Origin: Pirellulales bacterium
GTDB taxonomy: Bacteria > Planctomycetota > Planctomycetia > Pirellulales > JAICIG01
Assembly (NCBI GenBank): GCA_025927475.1
Contig: JAICLL010000057.1
Location: 1-35,110, forward strand
Reading direction: 5' to 3'
Length of the DNA stretch: 35,110 nucleotides
How positions within the stretch are numbered: the first letter of the stretch is position 1; each line of letters opens with the position of its first letter. The notes under the pieces were generated by a model that did no database searches, had not been told where the DNA came from, and saw nothing but the letters and a program-made list of their open reading frames with translations. Made by a program: the position numbers and the translations under genes. This document shows positions 1 to 8,630 of the stretch, one piece after another.

Positions 1-220
1 AGAACAACAGCAGAATCAACAGCGTCCGCAGCAGCAACAGCAGCAACTGCTCGAGCCGCACCCGCCGGCGATTTCTTTGAATCGAGAGCTTCAGATAGTG
101 CATCGGCGCCCACTCGACGCGGCGAAACCTTCGCCGAAACAGCAAATGAATGATGATGGGGATCGAGGCCAGGGCCATTCCCCAGAGCAGCGGCGTGTTG
201 ACGAAGCTAAGCGTTTCCAT
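1..220 (-). CDS. BatA-like membrane protein, N-terminal part only (cut by window edge)
   Basis: Seventy-three codons are visible from the ATG at 220 to the left edge. The translation starts METLSFVNTPLLWG, has a hydrophobic helix (about residues 9-27), then a basic stretch with HLLFRRRFRRVEWAPM, and a second leucine-rich helix at the edge. This is the layout of the BatA/aerotolerance-regulator N-terminal domain, a membrane anchor usually followed by a periplasmic vWA or related domain. In Planctomycetota such genes commonly follow moxR and DUF58 genes, and both lie upstream here at 5297-3356. However, a protease-like gene and a toxin-antitoxin pair now sit between them. The start lies 19 bases after the hicA stop, with no strong Shine-Dalgarno. 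The rest of the protein cannot be seen, so presence of a vWA domain is unknown. Confidence 0.8.
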   Translation of the reverse strand, partial: METLSFVNTPLLWGMALASIPIIIHLLFRRRFRRVEWAPMHYLKLSIQRNRRRVRLEQLLLLLLRTLLILLLF

Positions 221-239
221 CAGTTGGTCATTCGATCGC

Positions 240-452
240 TCACAACAACTTTCGGAATTCGTCGACAGTCAACCCCGCGCCGCGCACGATCGTTCCCATC
301 GTGATCGCATGGATGGGGTTGTGGCGCGGCACAGTGACGATACGAATCCCGTCAGTCATAACAACGTGCTTTCCCTGGCGCTTAACGTGGAAGCCAGCTT
401 TTTCCAATGCGCGGACCGCGTCGAGATGGTTGACGCCGGGCAATTTAGGCAT
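240..452 (-). CDS. hicA: HicA-type mRNA interferase toxin
   Basis: Seventy-residue protein beginning MPKLPGVNHLDAVRAL. It is the right size and pattern for HicA (YcfA family, a double-stranded-RNA-binding-like fold): the early L-x-G, the helix DAVRALEKAGF, the QGKHVVM strand carrying the conserved catalytic histidine (H29), a basic strand with VTVPRHNPIH, and the terminal helix LTVDEFRKLL. HicA toxins cleave mRNA and are neutralised by HicB. The ATG at 452 is one base after the last base of the hicB stop codon, so the two are translationally coupled. Order is antitoxin first, the reverse of the classical hicAB order. A longer in-frame reading upstream overlaps hicB and is not needed. The identification is firm by pattern; activity is untested. 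Confidence 0.85.
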   Translation of the reverse strand: MPKLPGVNHLDAVRALEKAGFHVKRQGKHVVMTDGIRIVTVPRHNPIHAITMGTIVRGAGLTVDEFRKLL

Positions 453-453
453 C

Positions 454-648
454 TCAACCGACCTCGACCTCGCGACTTTCCGCTCCGGAGGCCAATTCCG
501 CAGCCACTTCCAGGTACTCGCGGATCGCGTCTGCGATGTTCTCGAGCGCCTCCGCCTCAGTTTGCCCTTGGGAACAGCAGCCCGGCAGCCCAGGCACCGT
601 GACTGCATATCCTTCGTCCGTTCGATAAAGCGCTACCTTGTATGTCAT
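454..648 (-). CDS. hicB: HicB-like antitoxin (short form)
   Basis: Sixty-four residues from the ATG at 648, chosen because GGAGG lies five bases upstream. An alternative in-frame ATG at 684 would add 12 residues without a better ribosome site. The sequence has the HicB N-terminal pattern: strand TYKVALYRTDEGYAVTVP, the hallmark GLPGCCSQG turn, then helix TEAEALENIADAIREYLE. It ends soon after that helix, so it lacks the C-terminal helix-turn-helix or ribbon-helix-helix domain of long HicB proteins; DNA binding, if any, would need another route. It should bind and block the HicA encoded directly downstream. The pair sits as a self-contained cassette between a protease-like gene and a batA-like gene. 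Confidence 0.85.
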   Translation of the reverse strand: MTYKVALYRTDEGYAVTVPGLPGCCSQGQTEAEALENIADAIREYLEVAAELASGAESREVEVG

Positions 649-664
649 CTCGGCCTCCGCACTC

Positions 665-694
665 ATATTATTACGTACCAGCACCGGTACTCAA
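665..694 (-). promoter_or_regulatory. Candidate hicBA promoter with an overlapping operator-like palindrome
   Basis: Reading the minus strand, a TTGAGT (694-689) is followed after 18 bases by TAATAT (670-665), a fair sigma70-like pair just upstream of the hicB ATG at 648. Between them lies a short inverted repeat, GTACC-N6-GGTAC at 675-690. A palindrome inside the spacer is typical of autoregulated toxin-antitoxin promoters, but this HicB seems to lack a DNA-binding domain, so the operator role is speculative. Confidence 0.4.
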
Positions 695-709
695 TTGAAC
701 CAAATCATT

Positions 710-3331
710 TCAGTTGGCTCGTAATCGTTCGAAGGCGTCTCGTGCGACGCTCGCGGGAACGACATACGAACGTTCATTGCCATCCTGCGCGATTAGAATG
801 CCGGCAACGTCGCCGCGGCGGTTAACGACGGGGCCACCGCAATCATCGCGAGAAACATGAGCATCGGTGCTAAACACGTTGGGAAAACCTGATCGGCGCA
901 GACTGCGGTCGGGCATGTTGACTTCGGGCCGGACACGCATTCGCAGGTCGAGCAATTCATTTTCGCGCCGAACCTTGATGCGGAGGGGGTCGCCCGCGAA
1001 AACGGGCGCAACACCAACGTCCGGCTTTTCGGTTAACGCGAGATAGGTTTTAAAATCGGGAATGGGCTGTCCCTCAAGCGAGACGATCACATCGCCTTTG
1101 CGAATCGTCTCGCCGTTTTTGACGGCGTCCGAATCGTCGGCGACTTCGACGCCGTTGACGCTATCTCGCACGCCGCCAATGAACAGCCAGCCGGTCTCGC
1201 GCGGAACTGCATGGACCGATTGTGACACCACGCCAATGGCGGGGGAGCCGTGCAAGCGAATTGCCGCCACGAGAGCCCCCGCCGCGGGAGACGCGTCAAA
1301 CGCCCACGCCACCGATGGCAAGCCGTCGGCATTGAGCTTCAACAGCGCCAGGTCGTGCTCTCGCACCACGCCGCGCACATCGGCCGAGAACCGACGGCCG
1401 TCTGCCAGCCGACATTGGACCGTATCGCCTAACTCGCTCGCCTTGGTCAGCACCCATCCGCCGCCATCGACCACCGTGCCGAATGAACACCGCTTTTCTC
1501 CGTTCAGGACTTCGACGGTGATCGGCGGTTGGTCGCCGATCGCGCGAAGGAAGATTTCCGCAGTACGGCCTAGACCGACGGGCGGTAGAATCTCGTGCGG
1601 TTCGCGGGCCGCCAAAAATGCCCACCGATTCTCGATTAATTCACCGCCCGCGCGCCATACCATCTCGCTATCCCGATTTTGTCCTCCCAGTTGGCCGTGG
1701 TGAATTCCAATCAGCCGCCCATCAGCGTCGAACAGCCCGCCGCCGGAATCGCCACCATACATTGTGCCTGAGGCGGCGATGGATCCTGGCGCGAGGCTGA
1801 TGTTCAAAATGCGGCCCGCTCGATACAGAGGCTCGCGCCAGCGTGGCCCCTTGCCATCTGGCCGATGCACGGGAAAGCCGAGACTAACACAGGCATCGCC
1901 CGGTTTCATTTCCACTGATTTGCCAAGCGGCACGTGCGGCCAAGGCCCCACTTCGGTAATCTTCATCAGACCGACGTCGACTACGGGGTCCGACCCAAGA
2001 ACTTTGCCGGCTACGGAGCGCCCGTCAGAAAGATGCACCGTCAACGTCTCGCCAAACGGACGTTGGTGGTGCTCGCACGTCGCAATGTAACCGTCGCTGG
2101 TGATGATGGTGCCGCTACAGCCGTCGCGCTCAGCCGGCCCCCACTGCAAACCGACGCTCGCGTTGCCAGCTTTCTCCGTCGCCCGGCGGAGCTGATCGTT
2201 TGATTCCGCTGGCTGATCCGCGGGCGCAGCCGCGCCGGAACGATTGCTTGCCGTGGCGTCGAAGTGCGACCCCGGAAGTTTCCCCGCGGCCAAGGCATCC
2301 CAATTCCGCTTTAGCGTTTCGATTCGCGCGTGCTTCGCCTCGGCAGGCGCACCATCAACGAGACGGTGACTGATGTGAATGCCGACGAGGCGGCCTTTCA
2401 AATCAAATAATCCGCCGCCCGTATCACCAGGGGCGAGCCGGCATGAGGTGAGCATCCAGGGGACGTGCGGGGCGCAAACCAGTTGCCCTAATCGAATCAA
2501 CGGCCGCTGCTCGTAGCGGGGCAGGTTGCCGCCGCGGTGGAGCGACGGGTATCCTAACGCAAGGCACAATACACCGGTCTGCATTTCTTCGGAATCGCCG
2601 AGCGAGGCACAAGGCCACGGACCTTGACCGTCGAGCTTGATCAGCCCGACGCCGAGTTCCCATGACGCGCCTAATACCGCCCCCGTCGCACGGCGGCCGT
2701 CAGACAGATAAATGACGACCGGCGTTCCGGCGTTCAGTAATTCTTTACCGGACGTCGCGATGTAGCCTTCGGCATTGACAATCACACCGCTGGCGCCGCC
2801 CTCACGTTCGTCTTTGCCCCAGGCGATCCGCACTGTAGATCGACTGGCGATGTCGGCGGCCGAAGCGATCTTGTGTTCGATTTCGCCAATTTCGACACGC
2901 GCAACGGAGGCGATCTCGTCGCTTTTCGTGTCAGCGGCTGATGCACCGATGCACGCGAACGACAACATCGCGACCAACGCAACCAACAGGAGTACCGGTG
3001 GCCTCTCCTCTGATTCTTTGCAATCCGATGCCGCCGCGGTGAACCAACCGCGGCGAGCGGGTGCCAACCTTTGGCGAGATACGCGATTGTCGCGCATAAG
3101 TCCAACAGAGAAGAGGCCACCGGTACTTCCCCGCGTCCGCATCTGGCTCGCCATCCGAGTCACTTTTGGAACGGAGTGCCCGACGCTGCTCGCCGCCAGC
3201 GGCCCCGCCAGGGCGCCCCGATGAGGGGCGGGACGACGCCGGTTCGCAATTCGCGGAACGCCACGGAGGGCGTTCCCTACAGAGGCGTCGGCGCGATTGC
3301 CGGCATTGATTTCTAAAACGCAGAAATTCAT
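710..3331 (-). CDS. Exported protein with three trypsin-like domains, only the middle one with an intact triad
   Basis: Numbering from the ATG at 3331 (873 residues). Residues 1-110 look non-native: 17-30 translate a palindromic repeat and about 69-114 translate a MITE-like element. A signal-peptide core VLLLVALVAMLSFACIGASA follows. Three HtrA/trypsin-like domains come next. Domain 1 (about 160-345) has lost the histidine and aspartate and has GDTGGG for the serine motif. Domain 2 (about 385-560) keeps H421 or H422, D452 and S529 (GDSGGG). Domain 3 (about 590-873) has HDLALL for the aspartate and DDCGGP with cysteine for serine, no histidine, and an inserted PDZ-like segment (KGDVIVSLEGQPI). 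It probably acts in the periplasm as a protease or as a binding scaffold. The start is uncertain: ATG at 3097 inside the element, or a TTG next to the hydrophobic core, are alternatives. It lies 24 bases after the DUF58 stop. Confidence 0.8.
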   Translation of the reverse strand: MNFCVLEINAGNRADASVGNALRGVPRIANRRRPAPHRGALAGPLAASSVGHSVPKVTRMASQMRTRGSTGGLFSVGLMRDNRVSRQRLAPARRGWFTAAASDCKESEERPPVLLLVALVAMLSFACIGASAADTKSDEIASVARVEIGEIEHKIASAADIASRSTVRIAWGKDEREGGASGVIVNAEGYIATSGKELLNAGTPVVIYLSDGRRATGAVLGASWELGVGLIKLDGQGPWPCASLGDSEEMQTGVLCLALGYPSLHRGGNLPRYEQRPLIRLGQLVCAPHVPWMLTSCRLAPGDTGGGLFDLKGRLVGIHISHRLVDGAPAEAKHARIETLKRNWDALAAGKLPGSHFDATASNRSGAAAPADQPAESNDQLRRATEKAGNASVGLQWGPAERDGCSGTIITSDGYIATCEHHQRPFGETLTVHLSDGRSVAGKVLGSDPVVDVGLMKITEVGPWPHVPLGKSVEMKPGDACVSLGFPVHRPDGKGPRWREPLYRAGRILNISLAPGSIAASGTMYGGDSGGGLFDADGRLIGIHHGQLGGQNRDSEMVWRAGGELIENRWAFLAAREPHEILPPVGLGRTAEIFLRAIGDQPPITVEVLNGEKRCSFGTVVDGGGWVLTKASELGDTVQCRLADGRRFSADVRGVVREHDLALLKLNADGLPSVAWAFDASPAAGALVAAIRLHGSPAIGVVSQSVHAVPRETGWLFIGGVRDSVNGVEVADDSDAVKNGETIRKGDVIVSLEGQPIPDFKTYLALTEKPDVGVAPVFAGDPLRIKVRRENELLDLRMRVRPEVNMPDRSLRRSGFPNVFSTDAHVSRDDCGGPVVNRRGDVAGILIAQDGNERSYVVPASVARDAFERLRAN
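2991..3127. mobile_element. MITE-like element with 22-base terminal inverted repeats
   Basis: A 137-base segment is bounded by AGTACCGGTGGCCTCTCCTC at the left and its inverse (one mismatch over about 22 bases) at 3105-3127. It holds an inner perfect stem, CCGCGGT at 3034-3040 against ACCGCGG at 3047-3053 with a six-base loop. It has no coding capacity of its own, but it is read through in frame as the N-region of the protease-like protein. No clear target-site duplication was made out, so calling it a MITE rather than a large structured repeat is an inference. Confidence 0.6.
3255..3282 (+). repeat. Palindromic repeat family A, single copy
   Basis: GGAACGCCACGGAGGGCGTT followed by CCCTACAG. 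The halves GGAACGCC and GGGCGTTCC form a hairpin. Other copies lie at 6526-6554, 6588-6615, 8512-8540, 8574-8601, 9530-9556 and 23340-23366. This copy is translated near the N-terminus of the protease-like protein if the ATG at 3331 is used. Confidence 0.8.
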
Positions 3332-4247
3332 CGTCTCAACTTCCCATTCCGCATTTTAGAGAGTTCCGTGTTTATGTTGCCCGAACGGCTGCATGCGATC
3401 ACGGGCGTGCAGGTAATGGCTCAGCGCTTCGCCCAACGGCTGATCGGTGCGCATCAGAAGATAATCAATCGCGCGTGAGCCGCAGTTGTTGCGCACGCCG
3501 TCGACAAACTCGTTGATGGCCGCCTTGTAGGCGTTGCGGAAGGCCCACGGCTCGGCGTAGAACTCTTCCGTGCCCTCGATGTCGTGAAACAACACCAGGT
3601 CGTTGAACGGCAGCTCCAGTTCGTCGCGGTCGAGAATATGCAAAATCATGATCTCGTGGCCGCGATACTGCAGCCGCGAGAGGCCGTCGTAAAACGAGTC
3701 GAGATCGGTCAACAGGTCGGAGATAATGATCATCAGCCCGCGTTTGCGCACTTGTTCGGCCAAGTCTTGCAGCACCGGGCCAAGCTGCGTCTGGCGGTCG
3801 GGCTGCGAGCTTTCGAGCTCTTCGACAATGCGCACCAACTGAGCCTGCGTGGCCGCCGGCGGCAGCAGCTTGCGCCGCTGACTGTCGAACAAGGCCAAGC
3901 CCACGGGATCTTGCTGGCCGACCAAAAGCGTGGCCAGCGAGGCGGCGACGGTGGCGGCATAGTCGTACTTGGTCAGCGGGCCCGAGCCGTAACGCATCGA
4001 CGCGCTGGCGTCGAGCACGATGTGGCAACGCAGGTTGCTCTCTTCTTCGTATTGCTTGACGTAATAGCGGTCGGTGCGGCCGAACACCCGCCAGTCGAGC
4101 CGGCGCAGGTCGTCGCCCGGCGAGTACTCGCGGTACTCGGCAAACTCGACGGCGAAGCCGTGAAACGGGCTGCGGTGCAGGCCGGAGATCGTGCCTTCCA
4201 CCACGCGCCGCGCGCGGAGCGTCAAGCCCGCGACCCGCGCCAGCACT

Positions 4248-5297
<1,050 letters not shown>

Positions 5298-5305
5298 AAG
5301 TGCCT

Positions 5306-5365
5306 CGATTTTGGATTTTCGATTTTTGCGCAGGTGGCTGGGGCAGAGCCTTGGCGATGCCCCGG
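5306..5365 (+). repeat. Composite repeat: AT-rich family C next to palindromic family B
   Basis: Family C (5306-5328, GATTTTGGATTTTCGATTTT) is followed by family B (5333-5365, GGTGGCTGGGGCAGAGCCTT then GGCGATGCCCCGG). B folds through GGGGCA and TGCCCC. The B unit ends on the base before the stop codon (5366-5368, minus strand) of the cyclase-like gene, and C ends eight bases before the moxR GTG. The repeat therefore makes up the whole intergenic space. The same C-B composite recurs inverted at 9610-9671. Confidence 0.8.
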
Positions 5366-6706
5366 CTAGCGCTGATAGACCGGCAGATACTTGTACGGCA
5401 GTTGCAGAATAATCAGCGCGATGGCGGTGCCATAGGTCTTGCCGATGAAATCGCCGTTCCACGAACCGTCGCTCTTGTCTTGCATCGAGAGCAATTGGTC
5501 GCGGGCGGCGGGAAAATATTCGTCCCAATACTTGTCGCCAGCCATGTAGTATGCCTGCGAAGCATACAGGTGTGTGTAAAAATCGTGGCCGCCGCCTTTG
5601 CTCCAGCCGGTCTGCCCCTTGAACTGAGTCCAGACATAATCGAGACAGCGCTCGGCCACCGGGGCGTCGTACTCGCCCGCGTTGTAGAGCGTGGCCACCG
5701 CCGCCGCCGAAATGGCCAGCCGCGCGCCGCCGCCCGAACCCAGCGAATAACAAATGCCCCCTTCGGGCGTGCTGCATCGCTCGATGTAGCGCACGGCCTC
5801 TTCAATCGTTCCCTTGGGCACCACGAAGCCGGCGTTGTGCGAAGCCCGCAGCGCCTGCACCTGCGTGACCGTGACCGAGCCTTCGTCGCCGCCGCCGGGA
5901 ATGTAGGTCCAGCCGCCGGCGCCGCTCTGGCCACGGGCGGTAAGCTCCACGGCGTTTTCAATCACCTCGCGGCTTTTGGCGCGGTGGGCTTCATTGGTCT
6001 CCATGCCATACACACTCGCTAAGAAAAGCAGCGCGAAGCCGTGCCCGTGCATCGGTTGGCCCGAGTCTTCGCCCGGCCCCGTCAGCAGCCCCGAAGGCGT
6101 CGAGCAGGTGAGCAGATAGTCGAGCGTCAGCTTGACCTGCGGCGCGTAGTGGCCGCGGGTGGGGGTATTGCCGTGAGCCAGAAACGCCATGCCGCCCAGC
6201 GAAGTCATCGCCACGGGGTAGGCCCGGCCGCCGCCTCCTTCGTGCCAGCCGCCGTCGGATCCTTGCGTGCGGGCCAGGTAGTCGAGCCCCAGCTTCACCG
6301 CCTTGAGCGTATCGGGCGTGACGTGCTTGGGCAGCACTTCTTCGGCGCGGGCCACGGAAATGGGAAAGGGAACCACAAAGAGACAAAGAACACAAAGAAA
6401 GAAAGTTGTGCGGAATAAGAAATGAGTCCGTTGTGGCTCGGTGGCTGGGGCAGAGCCTTGGCGATGCCCCGGCGTCTCGCGTGCGGCGTGCGAAGTGCCG
6501 AGTGCGGATTGAAAGCTCCGCGATTCTGTAGGGAACGGACTCCGTGCCGTTCCGTGAATTGCGAGACGACGTCGAATCGCCCCGCACGGAACGCCACGGA
6601 GGGGGTTCCCTACAGAAGCCGCGCTGATAGACTCGCGCGCCGCGGCGTGGACGTCTACGGCGTCAGCATCACGCGGGGCGTGATGGCTATGGTGGCTGAT
6701 CCGCAT
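5366..6706 (-). CDS. Exported prenyltransferase/squalene-oxidase-repeat protein
   Basis: The ATG at 6706 is chosen because GGAGG lies five bases upstream; a GTG at 6718 is also in frame. The 446-residue product has a mature part of about 320 residues built of alpha/alpha-barrel repeats like those of squalene-hopene cyclases. QW-type motifs are visible as [18 protein letters not shown] and DKSDGSWNG, along with [12 protein letters not shown] and [15 protein letters not shown]. The acidic DxDD cyclase motif was not found, so a structural or binding role is likelier than terpene cyclisation. The N-terminus is odd. About 100 residues between start and hydrophobic core ([20 protein letters not shown]) translate a family A doublet, a family B copy, and an AAAGA-rich tract that itself encodes the hydrophobic core. 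Such proteins commonly sit beside moxR/DUF58 genes in Planctomycetota. Confidence 0.85.
   Translation of the reverse strand: MRISHHSHHAPRDADAVDVHAAARESISAASVGNPLRGVPCGAIRRRLAIHGTARSPFPTESRSFQSALGTSHAARETPGHRQGSAPATEPQRTHFLFRTTFFLCVLCLFVVPFPISVARAEEVLPKHVTPDTLKAVKLGLDYLARTQGSDGGWHEGGGGRAYPVAMTSLGGMAFLAHGNTPTRGHYAPQVKLTLDYLLTCSTPSGLLTGPGEDSGQPMHGHGFALLFLASVYGMETNEAHRAKSREVIENAVELTARGQSGAGGWTYIPGGGDEGSVTVTQVQALRASHNAGFVVPKGTIEEAVRYIERCSTPEGGICYSLGSGGGARLAISAAAVATLYNAGEYDAPVAERCLDYVWTQFKGQTGWSKGGGHDFYTHLYASQAYYMAGDKYWDEYFPAARDQLLSMQDKSDGSWNGDFIGKTYGTAIALIILQLPYKYLPVYQR
6440..6472 (+). repeat. Palindromic repeat family B copy
   Basis: Identical in its 33 bases to the copy at 5333-5365 (GGTGGCTGGGGCAGAGCCTT, then GGCGATGCCCCGG). 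It lies inside the 5' coding region of the cyclase-like gene, upstream of the signal-peptide core. Confidence 0.8.
6526..6615. repeat. Family A repeat doublet in inverted orientation (REPIN-like)
   Basis: One copy (6526-6554, CTGTAGGGAACGGACTCCGT...) faces a second (6588-6615, GGAACGCCACGGAGGGGGTT...) across a 33-base spacer. Each copy is a hairpin on its own and the pair forms a larger one. The doublet is in frame with the start codon of the cyclase-like gene and encodes part of its N-region. Confidence 0.8.
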
Positions 6707-6753
6707 GTTGTCCTCCACTCAGTCCGTATCGATGCCGGCCCCGTTCCGTCCGC

Positions 6754-7692
6754 CTAGTTTCGCGCCGTTTTCGCTTCGCCCGGCTCGATGGCAAACCGCA
6801 CTTGCAGCTTCACGTGAAAAGGAATCTCGGTGAATTGCTCCGACGAAACCTCCGGCTCGCGGTTCTTCGATTTGCCGCTGGGAATCACCTGTCCCCAGGG
6901 CGTGGTCGTGGTTTGCTGGTCGTCGCCCGACACCGAAATCTCTTGCACGCCCAGCACTCCGCCCAGCTTGACGCCGTTGAGCTTGGCCAGTCGCTCGGCG
7001 CGGGTGCGGGCGTCGTTCACCGCGTTTTGATACGCTTCTTCCCGCATTTGGTTCAGGTCGGTCAGAATGAACCGCACCAGCGTGCTGTTGGCCTGCTGGC
7101 CGTAGCGCCAGGCCATGTTCATTTCGGCGGCAGTAGGACCGATGCTGGCGCCGCTGTCTTTGGCCGTGTCGAGCAGCTTGCCCACCGTCTCCATGACCTG
7201 TTCGGCCGAGAGGTCGCGGATGCCCGACAACCGCAACTGCAAGGCGCTAGAAATCTCGACTTTGGTTTTTCCGTTGGTCACGTTGCCCATGCCGCGCCAC
7301 ATGTTTTGCATTTGCTCGGCCGAGGTCTGGTCGGTGAGCGAGACGCCCAGCTCTTGCACATCGAGCTTACCGAGGTTGAGCTTCTCGAAGGCTTCGAGCG
7401 TGCGGCGCTTGGTGTCGCGATATTTGACGATGGCGTCGGCGGTCAGTTCGGCGGCGGCGGTGGCCCGCAGGCTGATCTCGACCAGGTTGGGCTTGGCCAC
7501 CATTTCGCCGTTGCCGTAAACGGAAATGCCCGGCGTGTGGCCGTGGTCAGACATCATCACTTGCGCCGAGCCGGGCGTGCCGGCGATCAGCAGCAGGCCG
7601 GCGGCCGCCGCGGCGCAGGCCATCCATTTCAGGTCGACGAGTATGTCGTCGCAACGTTCCTGAAAGCGTCGGCAATAGAAGCGGGCGTTCAT
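6754..7692 (-). CDS. SIMPL-domain (DUF541) periplasmic protein, third of three tandem paralogues
   Basis: A 312-residue protein. Its signal peptide has a long N-region and core WMACAAAAAGLLLIAGTPGSA, ending about residue 44. The SIMPL/DUF541 domain starts with ISVYGNGEMVAKPNLVEISL and continues with DAIVKYRDTKRRTLEAFEKL, a GASIGPT motif and the late EEAYQNAVNDARTRAERLAKL-x-GVKLG helix, all as in this family (YggE-like, oxidative stress or envelope associated, biochemical role unclear). The start is fixed by an ATGA overlap: the ATG at 7692 shares four bases with the stop of the upstream paralogue. It is the only one of the three whose signal peptide carries no palindromic repeat. Confidence 0.9.
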   Translation of the reverse strand: MNARFYCRRFQERCDDILVDLKWMACAAAAAGLLLIAGTPGSAQVMMSDHGHTPGISVYGNGEMVAKPNLVEISLRATAAAELTADAIVKYRDTKRRTLEAFEKLNLGKLDVQELGVSLTDQTSAEQMQNMWRGMGNVTNGKTKVEISSALQLRLSGIRDLSAEQVMETVGKLLDTAKDSGASIGPTAAEMNMAWRYGQQANSTLVRFILTDLNQMREEAYQNAVNDARTRAERLAKLNGVKLGGVLGVQEISVSGDDQQTTTTPWGQVIPSGKSKNREPEVSSEQFTEIPFHVKLQVRFAIEPGEAKTARN

Positions 7693-8630
7693 TGCGTGTC
7701 TACCTTTTCTTCGAGTGCGAACCGCACGCGCAGCACGACGCGCACGGGGATGTCTTCCAGGGTGCTTGAGACCAGCCGCGCTTCGTCGCTGCTGGCTCCG
7801 CGGCCGGGATAGGAATAGTAAACCATGTGCTCGGCGTCGGCCTCTTCAGCCGACAGCACGGCCCCGATTTTGGCGCCCGCCAGCGTTGCCAGCCGGGTAG
7901 CGCGCTGCGTGGCGTCTGCGAACGCTTTGCGATATGCCTCTTCGCGCGCCGCCGCCGGATCGGCGACGACGAACGTGACAATTCCCGGCAGGGACTCATC
8001 GCCGCTGGTGGGCACCATATAGTATTGATTGTTTCGCCGGGGCGGGCCGATCACCGCCCCTGCGTCCTTCGCGGCGTCGAGCAGTTTGGCGATGGCGGCG
8101 ATCACCTCGGTCTCGGACAACTGGTCGATCTTGGGCACCACGACGCGCAACGAGCGCGAGATGCCGGTGCTGGTCTTGGCAGCCGCTGGACGGCCGCCGC
8201 CCGCCCCGAAGACGACCACACCGCCTTCGTCATCGCCGTCGGCCGAACGATCGCTGATGCGGATCCCGCGAGGCTCGATCTTCAGCCCTGCGATTTCCAG
8301 CTTGTTCAACGCGCCGGTGATCCTCCGCACGGCGCCTTCGTATTTTGTGGTGGCGTCGGCCATCAGCTCGGCCTCGCCGGCCGCGTGCAACTCGATTTCC
8401 AACAGGTCGGGCTTGGCCGGCGCTTCGCCACTGCCGTTGACGGTGATGGACCGGTCGTCGGCGTACAAAGCCGAGCACAAACCAAAGACGACGATGAGCG
8501 CGAGCAACGCTCTGTAGGGAACGCCCTCAGTGGCGTTCCGTAAATGGCGAGTTGGCGTCGGTTCGCAGTTCACGGAACGGCACGGAGTCCGTTCCCTACA
8601 GAAGCTTGCTCTCAGAACAGTCCAATTCAT
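7689..8630 (-). CDS. SIMPL-domain (DUF541) periplasmic protein, second of three tandem paralogues
   Basis: A 313-residue protein. The start ATG at 8630 overlaps the upstream paralogue's stop by four bases (ATGA), which supports this start strongly. After MNWTVLRA the sequence translates a complete family A doublet for about 32 residues, then enters the hydrophobic core ALLALIVVFGLCSALYA. The SIMPL domain opens with ITVNGSGEAPAKPDLLEIEL and ends with a GAKIGAVLS and FALEEK segment. The paralogues share the pattern of the domain start (TVxGxGEAxAKP) and the YRKAFADATQRATRLATLAG helix. Its function is presumably envelope-related, as for the other two; no catalytic residues are known for the family. 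Confidence 0.88.
   Translation of the reverse strand: MNWTVLRASFCRERTPCRSVNCEPTPTRHLRNATEGVPYRALLALIVVFGLCSALYADDRSITVNGSGEAPAKPDLLEIELHAAGEAELMADATTKYEGAVRRITGALNKLEIAGLKIEPRGIRISDRSADGDDEGGVVVFGAGGGRPAAAKTSTGISRSLRVVVPKIDQLSETEVIAAIAKLLDAAKDAGAVIGPPRRNNQYYMVPTSGDESLPGIVTFVVADPAAAREEAYRKAFADATQRATRLATLAGAKIGAVLSAEEADAEHMVYYSYPGRGASSDEARLVSSTLEDIPVRVVLRVRFALEEKVDTQ
8512..8601. repeat. Family A repeat doublet in inverted orientation (REPIN-like)
   Basis: Copies at 8512-8540 and 8574-8601 face each other across a spacer of 33 bases, the same spacing as the doublet at 6526-6615. The whole unit lies in frame between the start codon and the signal-peptide core of the second SIMPL gene. Confidence 0.82.

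Noticed and set aside
5298..5777. 160-codon upstream extension of the moxR frame
   Set aside because: It runs through a repeat and antisense to the cyclase-like gene; the GTG at 5297 begins the normal MoxR N-terminus.
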